Below are positions 8,691-16,329 of a stretch of DNA of 52,975 nucleotides, piece after piece. The position numbers and the translations under genes are program-made. Every line of letters starts with the position of its first letter. Positions within the stretch are counted from its first letter, which is position 1. The DNA is from an uncultured Lachnospiraceae bacterium (GTDB taxonomy: Bacteria; Bacillota; Clostridia; Lachnospirales; Lachnospiraceae): NCBI GenBank assembly GCA_902797025.1, contig CADBRN010000071.1, forward strand, positions 1-52,975, in the 5' to 3' direction. A model generated the notes under the pieces. It searched no databases. It was not told where the DNA came from and worked only from the letters and a program-made list of their open reading frames with translations.

Positions 8691-9737
8691 TCAGCGTGTT
8701 TTTTCACTGAAATCGGTCACGATCGTCCCGTCCGCATGGTACCGCTGATTTCCGAAGTATTTATTGTGCGCATACTCGATGCCGCCCCAGTTCAGCGGTG
8801 TATAAACCTCCGCGATATCCGGAAGATGGACGTCCTTCAGCGCCCAGCGCAGATATTCCTCGGTTCCGGTCCGGTCGACGATGTATCCGATATGCTCCTT
8901 TCCGCCCGGGGAATCGGGATTGATGTAGTGACGGACGTATTCATAGGTGTTCCGGATAATCCGGATGACACTGTCCTCATCCGCCCATTTGATGAAATCG
9001 ACTCCCATCCGCGGATTTTTCTTTCCGGTTCTTCCAAGCAGGGTGATCCGGAAGTATTTTTCAGGACTTCGCGTCCAGGCGAGATTCGGACACGCGTTGA
9101 CGCACTCTCCGCATCCGATGCATTTGTAACTGTCCCGCTCCGGGCGGAAGTGCACTTTTTCAAGGGCATCAACCGATTTGGAACGGCATGCCCTGATGCA
9201 TGCGCCGCAGCTGACGCACCGTTCCGGATCAAGCCTGGGCTCGGTCATTCCCATGATGCCGATATCCCCCATCCGTACTTTCTGGCAGTCATTCGGGCAT
9301 CCGGTCAGCACGATTTTTACATGAAGGTCGTCCGGAAAGATCACCTTGTCAATCTTCTGTGCCAGCGCGGTTGTATCATAACAGGCGTAGGGACAGACGC
9401 GGTTTCCGACGCAGGCGGATACATTTCTTGTCCCTGCGGCCGGATATCCTTCGCCCCGCGCTCTTCCGGTCTGGTTGATCCCGGTGCCGTCTATGATCGT
9501 CTGAAGTTCGCGGTTGACCTCCGGCATCTTTTCAAAGGGAATGCCGGGGATCTCAAACCCCTGCCTGGAAGTGAGATTTACGGTTCCGTTGCCGTACCGC
9601 TCTGCGATTTTCTGAATTTTCCCGAGATACTCCGCCTTCAGCAGTCCTCCCGGCACGCGTACTCTGGAAGAAGTGACACCCCGCACCTTCGTCACGCGAA
9701 ACGCGTTCTTTTTTAATTCCTTTGTATTGATATCCAT
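8691..9737 (-). CDS. asrC: anaerobic sulfite reductase subunit C (siroheme subunit)
   Basis: This is the catalytic subunit that reduces sulfite to sulfide with six electrons. The siroheme/[4Fe-4S] cysteines are visible as the spaced pair C-x5-C (ACVGNRVCPYAC) and, downstream, TGCPNDCQK. Two ferredoxin-type [4Fe-4S] motifs follow: CVSCGACIRAC and CIGCGECVNAC. Length of 348 is close to the family norm (about 337). The start is supported by GGGGG about 6 bases upstream. It is the last gene of asrABC, 12 bases after asrB. Siroheme derives from sirohydrochlorin, which is also the substrate of CbiK encoded 26 kb away. Confidence 0.95.
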   Translation of the reverse strand: MDINTKELKKNAFRVTKVRGVTSSRVRVPGGLLKAEYLGKIQKIAERYGNGTVNLTSRQGFEIPGIPFEKMPEVNRELQTIIDGTGINQTGRARGEGYPAAGTRNVSACVGNRVCPYACYDTTALAQKIDKVIFPDDLHVKIVLTGCPNDCQKVRMGDIGIMGMTEPRLDPERCVSCGACIRACRSKSVDALEKVHFRPERDSYKCIGCGECVNACPNLAWTRSPEKYFRITLLGRTGKKNPRMGVDFIKWADEDSVIRIIRNTYEYVRHYINPDSPGGKEHIGYIVDRTGTEEYLRWALKDVHLPDIAEVYTPLNWGGIEYAHNKYFGNQRYHADGTIVTDFSEKTR

Positions 9738-9749
9738 GTTGATCCCCCG

Positions 9750-10556
9750 TCAATCCACCATCGTCTTGCTCTTTAAATATGGAAATACCGGCCCGTCGAG
9801 ACAGACGTAAACGTTGCCGATCTTGCAATGGCCGCATTTTCCGAGTCCGCAGCACATTTTTCTCTCCTGGGAAAGCCAGATGTTTTCTTCCGGAAGTCCC
9901 AGCTTCAGAAGTCCCGCAACCGTAAACCGCATCATCGGCGGCGGCCCTACGACGATCGCCTTCGTATTTGCCAGATCCTTCGGCGTCAACTCCGGGACGA
10001 CGGCCGTGACAAATCCCTCACGGTATCCGGGCTGCCCCTTCGCGGAATCCAGCGTCATGCGCAGATCGATCCGATCCTTCCAGTACGCCAGATCATCGCG
10101 GAAAAGAATATCATCCGGAGATTTAAATCCTACGACCGCAGAAAGAGATTCCACCTTTTCCGGGTGATGCGCGTAATGATCGATGACGCCGCGCACCGGT
10201 GATACGCCGGTTCCTCCCGCCACGACGATCAGCTCGCTCCCGTCGTAATCATCGAACACAAAACCGTTCCCGTACGGTCCCCGGATCAAAAGTTCCTGTC
10301 CCTCGTACCGCTCGAACACCTCATTTGTGACCACGCCGACTTTGCGGATCGTGAAATCGATCGTATCCGCACTGATGCCGCTGACCGAGATCGGTGCTTC
10401 CCCGTATTTCGGCATGGAAATTTCAAAAAACTGCCCGGGCCGCACCCGCTCCTCCGCATGATCAAAATGCATCCGGAATGTGTACTCCGTCTTCGTATGG
10501 CGGATCACCTTTTCAATCTTCGTGGGAAACGGAATGTAATTATTTGCTGCTGTCAT
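9750..10556 (-). CDS. asrB: anaerobic sulfite reductase subunit B (FAD/NAD-binding)
   Basis: A ferredoxin-NADP reductase-type flavoprotein that passes electrons from NAD(P)H to the siroheme subunit. The FAD-binding beta barrel fills the N-terminal ~100 residues (RPGQFFEIS), the nucleotide-binding fold contains GGTGVSPVRGV, and the C-terminal cysteine cluster CCGLGKCGHCKIGNVYVC binds a [2Fe-2S] centre, as in dihydroorotate dehydrogenase electron-transfer subunits. Length (268) is typical. AAGGAGG lies 9 bases before the ATG, inside the end of asrA, and the two genes overlap by 17 bases, so translation is probably coupled. Confidence 0.95.
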   Translation of the reverse strand: MTAANNYIPFPTKIEKVIRHTKTEYTFRMHFDHAEERVRPGQFFEISMPKYGEAPISVSGISADTIDFTIRKVGVVTNEVFERYEGQELLIRGPYGNGFVFDDYDGSELIVVAGGTGVSPVRGVIDHYAHHPEKVESLSAVVGFKSPDDILFRDDLAYWKDRIDLRMTLDSAKGQPGYREGFVTAVVPELTPKDLANTKAIVVGPPPMMRFTVAGLLKLGLPEENIWLSQERKMCCGLGKCGHCKIGNVYVCLDGPVFPYLKSKTMVD

Positions 10557-11565
10557 GGTCCTGTACCTCCTTCATTCCCTCTTCCAGATGATTGATAATA
10601 TTGGAAAATGAGATATACTCCGGGCAGATGTCGTCGCATCTTCCGCATCCGACACACATCTGATATCCGAACCGCTCTTTGAAATCCAGAACCTTATGGA
10701 GCGTCTTAAACCGCATCCGCTCGCCGTTTTTCTTCCGGTAGGATGCGCCGCCCGCGACGTCCGTGTACCCGTCCACCATGCAGGAGGCCTGTACGCGGCG
10801 TCTCTCGCCGACCTTTCCGCCCGCATCGTAATACATATCCTGCATCGAGAAGCACGTGCAGGTCGGACAGACAAAATTGCATCTTCCACAGTTGATGCAG
10901 CGGCTGTCATACTGATCCCACATGGAGCTCTTTCCCACTTCGAACGTCAGGTTTTCCGGAACCCGGACCTGCACCTTGTTCTCTGACACGCGGCATGGCT
11001 TAACATCAAGCTCCGCCGCTCCTGCCGCGGCGAGAACCGCGCTCCAGTCGTCCCTCCGGCTGTCGAGACGGAACTCTCCGTCCGCCGCGTCGATGCTCAT
11101 GTCGTACTGATCCGCCGCATTGGTGCCCATACTCACACAGAACCCGTTCTCACAGGAGGCGGGACATCCGATCATAACAAACGCGAGGTTGTCCCGTTTC
11201 CGCGCATAATAATAATCCGGATCCCCGTTCTTCATGTAAATCTGATCCATCCTCCGCACCGCCTCAAGATCGCAGCTGCGCAGAAATACCAGACGCTTTC
11301 TGAGCGGAGGCATCGCCTCCTCCACATGATTCTGCGCGAAGTAAAAGAGCGTCTCGGAAGGAGGAAGAACCGTCTCCTTCCAGGAGTATGCGGATTTCAC
11401 CTCAAACTCGATCTCATCCGGTTCCTGCACGACCGCATACCGGACCGCGTCCGTATCGGAAAAACGTCCGCCGCCCGGGAATCGCTTCGGCGCCCAGATG
11501 TCGTATTCCTTTTTCCAATACGAGAACAGTTTCCCAAATTGTTCCCTGCTTGCTACATAGCCCAT
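10540..11565 (-). CDS. asrA: anaerobic sulfite reductase subunit A (Fe-S electron transfer)
   Basis: The N-terminal two thirds resemble the beta subunit family of hydrogenase/AsrA proteins, and the C-terminal third carries two [4Fe-4S] ferredoxin motifs, CINCGRCNFVCP and CVGCGRCDDICP. It relays electrons within the AsrABC complex in the cytoplasm. Length of 341 matches the Salmonella protein closely. It is the first gene of the operon; AAGGAG sits about 8 bases before the ATG. The upstream region holds a Crp/Fnr-type palindrome placed as for a class II activator site, and the divergent gene encodes a Crp/Fnr protein. Confidence 0.95.
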   Translation of the reverse strand: MGYVASREQFGKLFSYWKKEYDIWAPKRFPGGGRFSDTDAVRYAVVQEPDEIEFEVKSAYSWKETVLPPSETLFYFAQNHVEEAMPPLRKRLVFLRSCDLEAVRRMDQIYMKNGDPDYYYARKRDNLAFVMIGCPASCENGFCVSMGTNAADQYDMSIDAADGEFRLDSRRDDWSAVLAAAGAAELDVKPCRVSENKVQVRVPENLTFEVGKSSMWDQYDSRCINCGRCNFVCPTCTCFSMQDMYYDAGGKVGERRRVQASCMVDGYTDVAGGASYRKKNGERMRFKTLHKVLDFKERFGYQMCVGCGRCDDICPEYISFSNIINHLEEGMKEVQDHDSSK

Positions 11566-11667
11566 TTCTTCTTCTCCTTGCTGTATTCAACGGATGATGA
11601 CAGCGAAACCGGCGATCATCCGCGCTGCCGGCGCAACAATGCAAAAGTTAAAAATATACGTAATTTG

Positions 11668-11673
11668 ACTTTA
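11668..11673 (-). promoter_or_regulatory. candidate -10 element of asrA
   Basis: TAAAGT on the minus strand ends 35 bases after the centre of the palindrome at 11696-11709, which would put that palindrome at -41.5. There is no good -35 hexamer, as expected for an activator-dependent promoter. An overlapping TAAAAT (11673-11678) is an alternative. Confidence 0.45.
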
Positions 11674-11695
11674 TTTTATCCGCATAAAAATGTAT

Positions 11696-11709
11696 GTTGT
11701 GCAGACAAC
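11696..11709. promoter_or_regulatory. Crp/Fnr-type operator between asrA and its regulator
   Basis: The 14-bp palindrome GTTGT-N4-ACAAC has the 5-4-5 half-site geometry of Fnr boxes. A near-identical copy (GTTGTCTGYACAAC, plus the flanking ATACA) occurs at 37947-37960. Here it also overlaps the -35 element of the divergent regulator gene, so one bound dimer could activate asrABC and repress the regulator. Confidence 0.6.
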
Positions 11710-11725
11710 GGTTTTCTTCTATAAT
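11697..11725 (+). promoter_or_regulatory. promoter of the Crp/Fnr regulator gene
   Basis: TTGTGC (11697-11702) and a perfect TATAAT (11720-11725) are 17 bases apart. The -35 hexamer lies inside the palindrome, which suggests autoregulation. Confidence 0.65.
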
Positions 11726-11798
11726 CGTAGTGAAATGTGAAAACAGACCCCGGATTCCGCAACCGGAAGGCAAGCGGTCCGCAGAAAGGAAACACACA

Positions 11799-12524
11799 AT
11801 GGAGAGAGAGTTGAATCATCAGACGGCAGGCGCAGAAAAGCTGGTCAAAGAAGATATTAACACCATCCGAAAATCAGCTCTTTTTGCCGGAATCGGCGAA
11901 GACGGACTGCTCTCCATCCTTTCATGCCTCGGCGCCCGGAAGCGGGTTTACAAAAAAGGAATGTGGATTCTTCAGGCAGGCGACCGTATCACCAGCGTCG
12001 GCCTGATTCTTTCCGGCAGCGCGCATATCGAACGGTATGATTACTGGGGAGGCAGACATATTGTCAACGCAGTCCTTCCCGGCGACCTGTTCTGCGAGAG
12101 TTACGCCGCATCATCGGATAATACCGTAAACGTCAGTGTCCGGGCGGACGAAAACGTCTGTGTTCTCTTTGTCGAGATCGCGAAGATTCTCCATATGTGC
12201 AGCTCCGCCTGCCCGTTTCACGCGCAGCTGATCGACAATCTCGTATCGCTTCTTGCCAGGCGGAACCTCTTTCTGAACGAAAAGCTGACGTATGTCACGC
12301 AGCACACCCTGCGCGATAAGATTCTGTCCTATCTCTCGGCAGAATCCATACGTCAGCATTCCTCTTATTTCGATATTCCTTTTGACCGGCAGCAGCTGGC
12401 CGATTATCTGAACGCGGAGCGGAGCGCCCTCTCGAACGAGCTCTCAAAGATGAAGCACGAAGGCATCATCGATTACCAGAAAAATCATTTTCATCTGAAT
12501 ATACCGGCCGGGACGTCCCTATAA
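11799..12524 (+). CDS. Crp/Fnr-family transcriptional regulator
   Basis: A 241-residue protein with an N-terminal cyclic-nucleotide-type beta barrel (about residues 25-140, with AGDRITSVGLILSGSAHIER and the PGDLFCES turn), a dimer helix, and a C-terminal winged helix containing DRQQLADYLNAERSALSNEL as the helix-turn-helix. No N-terminal cluster of four cysteines is present, so it is not a classical oxygen-sensing Fnr; the ligand is unknown. The start at 11799 is preferred over the longer open frame because AAGGA lies 8 bases upstream and family alignment begins there. It is divergent from asrABC and is the obvious candidate for binding the shared palindrome. A role in sulfite or redox control is inference. 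Confidence 0.88.
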   Translation: MERELNHQTAGAEKLVKEDINTIRKSALFAGIGEDGLLSILSCLGARKRVYKKGMWILQAGDRITSVGLILSGSAHIERYDYWGGRHIVNAVLPGDLFCESYAASSDNTVNVSVRADENVCVLFVEIAKILHMCSSACPFHAQLIDNLVSLLARRNLFLNEKLTYVTQHTLRDKILSYLSAESIRQHSSYFDIPFDRQQLADYLNAERSALSNELSKMKHEGIIDYQKNHFHLNIPAGTSL

Positions 12525-12540
12525 ACGGGACGTCCTTATC
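12511..12540 (+). terminator. terminator overlapping the stop codon of the regulator gene
   Basis: GGACGTCCC (12511-12519) and GGGACGTCC (12527-12535) make a perfect 9-bp stem. The TAA stop (12522-12524) lies in its 7-base loop. The following TTATCCTT is only a modest U tract. Confidence 0.6.
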
Positions 12541-12550
12541 CTTCCCTGCG

Positions 12551-14032
12551 TCATGATTTTTTTACCGCCCACTGGTTCTTCGGATCCCAGAGCTTCTCAT
12601 ACGCAAGACCGGTCACCTTCTCGCAGACCCGGATTTCTTCCGGCGCCGCCTCCGCCGTCTCCTCACCCTTCCGTCTGCGGATCTCCTTCTTGATGATATT
12701 GAACTCCTTCTCGGTCATCGGAAAACGATATCCGAAGACAAACAGCAGGACACACAGAATGAGCGGCATGAATACGAAGATCAGCGTGATGCCCCTCTGC
12801 GTGAACGCAGACTGCCGCGCGCCCGCATTCGCTAGTTTTTCACTGTAACCGACCGCCGTAAGCAGCACGCCGATGAGCCATGCCGACAAACCGGAAGAGA
12901 TCTTTCGCGCAAAGGTCGACATTCCCGAGACGATGCCGGGACGGTGAATGGATGTGATCAGCTCATCAACATCGGGCATATCCGCCATAATCGCGAAGAT
13001 ACTCGTCAGAGTCGCCGCGTTTCCGATGCCGATACCCGCCGCGAGAGCGAGGATCGGGACAATGTCCGCTCCCTCGTAGGAGAAGGGCAGAAGCAAGATC
13101 GTGCAGATCACACGGATCGGCGCGCCGATGAGGATCGTGGTGCGTTTTGATGTCTTCGCCATGACGGGTCCGAAGATCAGCATCCCGATCAGCTGGGCGA
13201 TGATCAGCGCGGCCATCAGATACGTCGCGTAATGATTCTGGTAACCGTTGATCACATCATCCACATAGTAAACCGCCATGCCCGAGACAAAATCCATGCC
13301 GCACTGTCCGGTCAGATAGATGCCGATGAACAGCCGGAAGGAACGGCTGCGGAATGCACTGGCCGCATGGTTGAAGCTGTGCGCAATACCGGATTTCACG
13401 GGAGCATGATACGCCTCCCAGGTTCCGGCCACCGTCATCAGACAGGTGACAAGGAAAAGAACGCCGAAAAGGATGCCGCACCGAAGATACATCGCCGTTT
13501 CCGTCGTATCTTTGATCATCAGCGTCGGCAGAACGCCGCAGGCCATCGCACCCAGCGTCGACCAGATCATACGGACATTCGAGAATTTCGACCGGGTGTC
13601 ATAATCATCGATCATATCCGGGAGCAGTCCGTTGTATGGCACCATAAGGATCGTCGATCCCGTGGAAAAAAGGCAGTACATCAACACATAAAACAGGAAC
13701 ATGGACATCGTCCGGTCCGAATGGAACGGAAGCCAGAGCGCCGCGAAGGTCGCCGCCGTGGCGAAGGATCCGATAAGCATGTAGAACCGCTTGGATCCCA
13801 TCTTCGCGGTGGTCCGGTCTGTGATATTTCCCATGATCGGATCGGTCACCGCGTCCCAGATGTGTCCGATCAGCGGAACCGTTCCCGCCAGTGCCGCCGG
13901 CATCTGAATCGCCTTGATCAGAAAGACCGTGAAAAACGTATTGATGATGACGAACGCCCCGCCGTTAAAAAACTCGCCGGCTCCGTATAAAAGCCGTGAT
14001 CTCAGCCCTGTGCTGTGGTTACCTCCCTGCAT
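12551..14032 (-). CDS. glycoside-pentoside-hexuronide (GPH/MelB) family sugar:cation symporter
   Basis: A 493-residue membrane protein with about 12 transmembrane helices. GPH hallmarks include the early segment GAGEFFNGGAF, the loop DAVTDPIMGNITDRT with its conserved Asp residues, and the following SKRFYMLIGS. Such carriers import sugars or sulfo- and glucuronide-type compounds with Na+ or H+. The tail is basic and cytoplasmic (KKEIRRRKGEE). AAGGAGGT precedes the ATG by 10 bases, and the start codon directly abuts the stop of the alpha/beta hydrolase gene, so the two are co-translated. The substrate cannot be read from the sequence. The gene ends convergent with the Crp/Fnr regulator. Confidence 0.88.
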   Translation of the reverse strand: MQGGNHSTGLRSRLLYGAGEFFNGGAFVIINTFFTVFLIKAIQMPAALAGTVPLIGHIWDAVTDPIMGNITDRTTAKMGSKRFYMLIGSFATAATFAALWLPFHSDRTMSMFLFYVLMYCLFSTGSTILMVPYNGLLPDMIDDYDTRSKFSNVRMIWSTLGAMACGVLPTLMIKDTTETAMYLRCGILFGVLFLVTCLMTVAGTWEAYHAPVKSGIAHSFNHAASAFRSRSFRLFIGIYLTGQCGMDFVSGMAVYYVDDVINGYQNHYATYLMAALIIAQLIGMLIFGPVMAKTSKRTTILIGAPIRVICTILLLPFSYEGADIVPILALAAGIGIGNAATLTSIFAIMADMPDVDELITSIHRPGIVSGMSTFARKISSGLSAWLIGVLLTAVGYSEKLANAGARQSAFTQRGITLIFVFMPLILCVLLFVFGYRFPMTEKEFNIIKKEIRRRKGEETAEAAPEEIRVCEKVTGLAYEKLWDPKNQWAVKKS

Positions 14033-14998
14033 TTACTGACGCACCTCCTTCATCGCATCCAGCTCGCCAAACAGTTTTGTATAATAATCCCTCCGGACTT
14101 CCGTGGACGCGTTAAAAATCTCGTGCCGCGAAGTCGGAAAATCGTATATTCGGGTTTCCGGAAGAATCCGGAAAAACTCCCGGTAGCCGGATGGATCGAT
14201 CAGATGATCCTCACCGGCCATAAAGACCGCCAGATCCGTCCGGATCGCCCCGGCATGTTTCATCAGCCGGTCCGTGGCTTCCAGGCTCGCGATGGACCAG
14301 CCGAAAGTCGCCCCGTACGTCTGGTAGTGTTCATCCGCCAGCCGCATCTCAAACATATAGTCGTAGCGGGCACGTGACTGGCAGCTCGACTTTTCGAAAA
14401 TATTGACGCCGTCGAACCGGTTCTGCCCCGCCGAAAGTTTTTTCTTCCTGTGAAGCAGCGTGACCAGAAAACGGATCATCCGGATTTGACCCGGCGTATA
14501 CCCCTTTGTCTTCAGCTTCAGCATCGGGCTTGAAAGAACAGCTCCCCGGAAATCCCCGGAATACTGCTCAAGATAGAGGGAAGCGACCGCACCGCCCATC
14601 GAATGTGCGAACAGAAGCTTCGGAAGCCTGCTTTTTGAAACGATCTGATCGTAAAAGCCCTTCATATCTGAAACGTAGTCGTCATAGCGGTCGACATGAA
14701 CCAGATCGTTCTCTTTTAATTTTCCCCCGGAGAGACCGTGTCCCCGCATCTCCGGAAAATAAAACCCGAAGCCGCGGCGGTAAAAATACCACGTCATCTC
14801 ATGGTATTTTCCGTAAAACTCGCAAAAGCCGTGAAACAGAACGATCACCGCGGAAGCATTCTCCGGTATCGCGTAATAATAGTGAATCTTCGTCCCGTCA
14901 AACGATGTGAAAAAATCCTGTTTCACACACCGTTCCCGCCAGATGCGGCACGGACCGTCCATGGCCGCCCTGTAATCCTCTTCTCCCAAAAATTCCAA
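14033..14998 (-). CDS. alpha/beta hydrolase, monoacylglycerol lipase/lysophospholipase-like
   Basis: A 321-residue serine hydrolase of the Hydrolase_4 group. The oxyanion segment LFHGFCEFYGKY, the nucleophile motif AHSMGG (Ser near residue 133), the acid GEDHLID and the late His in SRHEIF give a complete catalytic triad. No signal peptide is present, so it is probably cytoplasmic. The predicted start is TTG at 14998, 10 bases after a GGAG that overlaps the stop codon of jetD; the next in-frame ATG is at 14962. Its 7-base distance from jetD and the abutting symporter gene imply one transcript. Substrate is unknown; lysolipids or monoglycerides fit the family. Confidence 0.85.
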   Translation of the reverse strand: MEFLGEEDYRAAMDGPCRIWRERCVKQDFFTSFDGTKIHYYYAIPENASAVIVLFHGFCEFYGKYHEMTWYFYRRGFGFYFPEMRGHGLSGGKLKENDLVHVDRYDDYVSDMKGFYDQIVSKSRLPKLLFAHSMGGAVASLYLEQYSGDFRGAVLSSPMLKLKTKGYTPGQIRMIRFLVTLLHRKKKLSAGQNRFDGVNIFEKSSCQSRARYDYMFEMRLADEHYQTYGATFGWSIASLEATDRLMKHAGAIRTDLAVFMAGEDHLIDPSGYREFFRILPETRIYDFPTSRHEIFNASTEVRRDYYTKLFGELDAMKEVRQ

Positions 14999-15005
14999 TG
15001 CAAAA

Positions 15006-16307
15006 TCACTCCGTAATTTCTATCTGATTTCCTGTTCCGGTCTTCCAGCTCACAATTTCCTGTTCCAGTTTTATGTTCTGCCCGAGCATATGCAAAAGAA
15101 CCTCGTTGTATTTATTCTTAGCGATCAGACCGGCCGCCTTCGTTCTGTCATTTTCATTCAGTGCTTTCCCGTACGACCGGTAATTTTCCAGTTCTTCAAC
15201 CCCCATATGCCACGGGATAAAGTCAATCCCGGTCTTCCTGCGCAGGTTTTCAAGAATATAAAATCCGTCGGGGTCGATATCCCCGAAATGCAGCCATTCC
15301 CTGATCTGCGGATTTTCTTCCCGGATCAGGGTCAGAAAATCCTGCTTCACCTTATTGTGATAACCCGCCAGATAAATAAGAAATGTGTCCTTCGGGCCGC
15401 CGGATACCATTCGGTTGTAGGAAGTAAGATTTTCAATCGTCATGAAGCGGCTATCTTCGATGATAATTGAACGGATTCCGCAGATCTGATCCGATCGGAC
15501 GGCCATCGGGACCCCTCTTCGAAGACGCAGTTCGGTACCGTTCTCAAAAACAATCCGCGCATTTCCATTAAAATTTACATACGTCGGATTCCGGTAGACG
15601 TGGTACTCCGCAAGCACCGCATCGTCGTAATCCCGCGGATTTTCAAAGTCCTCCGGGAGAAACTCATACCGGCCGTACGTCCTCAGGATGTACAGGGACT
15701 GGCCAAGAAGAGAATTTTTCTCTGCCCTCTTGGAATCACCGAACACCCGGATCGAAAGTTCCCGGATAAGAATATCCTCCGGATTCGTACAGATTGTCAG
15801 AGTAAACCGCAGGACATCCTCCGCGCCGTCCCCGAAACGGGAATTCTTGTCTTCTTTCAGACGGTTCATCTGATCCTGACAAAAGAGTGCCACGGGCGAG
15901 CAAACGCCCGCGCAGGTGGATGTATCCAGCTCATTCGCTTTCCTGAAGAACTTCCGGTACAGCGGTATTTCCGCGGCATGGCGGTCGCGCTTCGGAATCC
16001 TGCCCGCAAGGTCGTAAAGCAGCGGCTCTGCACGGTCCGCCGGGAGGCAGATCGCGGCAAACTCACTTTTCAATCTGCGGTCTTTGTACTCGATCCGAAA
16101 GGGCGTCGTCTGTACAAACGCTTTGATCGACCGCTCAAACTCACCGATCTCCTTCACATCTGCCAGGTCGCTGAAATAAGACGGGCAGACCTCATCCGGA
16201 CGAACACGGATCGTCTGGGAAACCGTATTTTCCCCCCGGTACGTACTGGTCCGCTCATAATGGTCGATCGCACAAAGCAACAGTTTTCTCTGCCATCGGT
16301 CTGTCAA
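15006..16307 (-). CDS. jetD: Wadjet anti-plasmid system protein JetD (Toprim nuclease)
   Basis: A 433-residue protein with an N-terminal DUF3322-like region and a C-terminal Toprim domain resembling topoisomerase VI subunit A. The acidic metal-binding motif is visible in HFGDIDPDGFYIL near residue 345, followed by WHMGVEELENYRSYG. In characterised Wadjet systems JetD is the nuclease that cuts small circular DNA after extrusion by the JetABC motor. The start is TTG at 16307 with AGGAGG 7 bases upstream. It is the last jet gene, 22 bases after jetC. The family is assigned from motif plus neighbourhood. Confidence 0.9.
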   Translation of the reverse strand: MTDRWQRKLLLCAIDHYERTSTYRGENTVSQTIRVRPDEVCPSYFSDLADVKEIGEFERSIKAFVQTTPFRIEYKDRRLKSEFAAICLPADRAEPLLYDLAGRIPKRDRHAAEIPLYRKFFRKANELDTSTCAGVCSPVALFCQDQMNRLKEDKNSRFGDGAEDVLRFTLTICTNPEDILIRELSIRVFGDSKRAEKNSLLGQSLYILRTYGRYEFLPEDFENPRDYDDAVLAEYHVYRNPTYVNFNGNARIVFENGTELRLRRGVPMAVRSDQICGIRSIIIEDSRFMTIENLTSYNRMVSGGPKDTFLIYLAGYHNKVKQDFLTLIREENPQIREWLHFGDIDPDGFYILENLRRKTGIDFIPWHMGVEELENYRSYGKALNENDRTKAAGLIAKNKYNEVLLHMLGQNIKLEQEIVSWKTGTGNQIEITE

Positions 16308-16329
16308 AATCCCGCCTCCTGACTATTAT

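Noticed and set aside
8525-8707. Minus-strand 60-codon frame across the promoter and riboswitch upstream of the giant gene
   Set aside because: The DNA is fully explained by a sigma-A promoter and a cobalamin aptamer.
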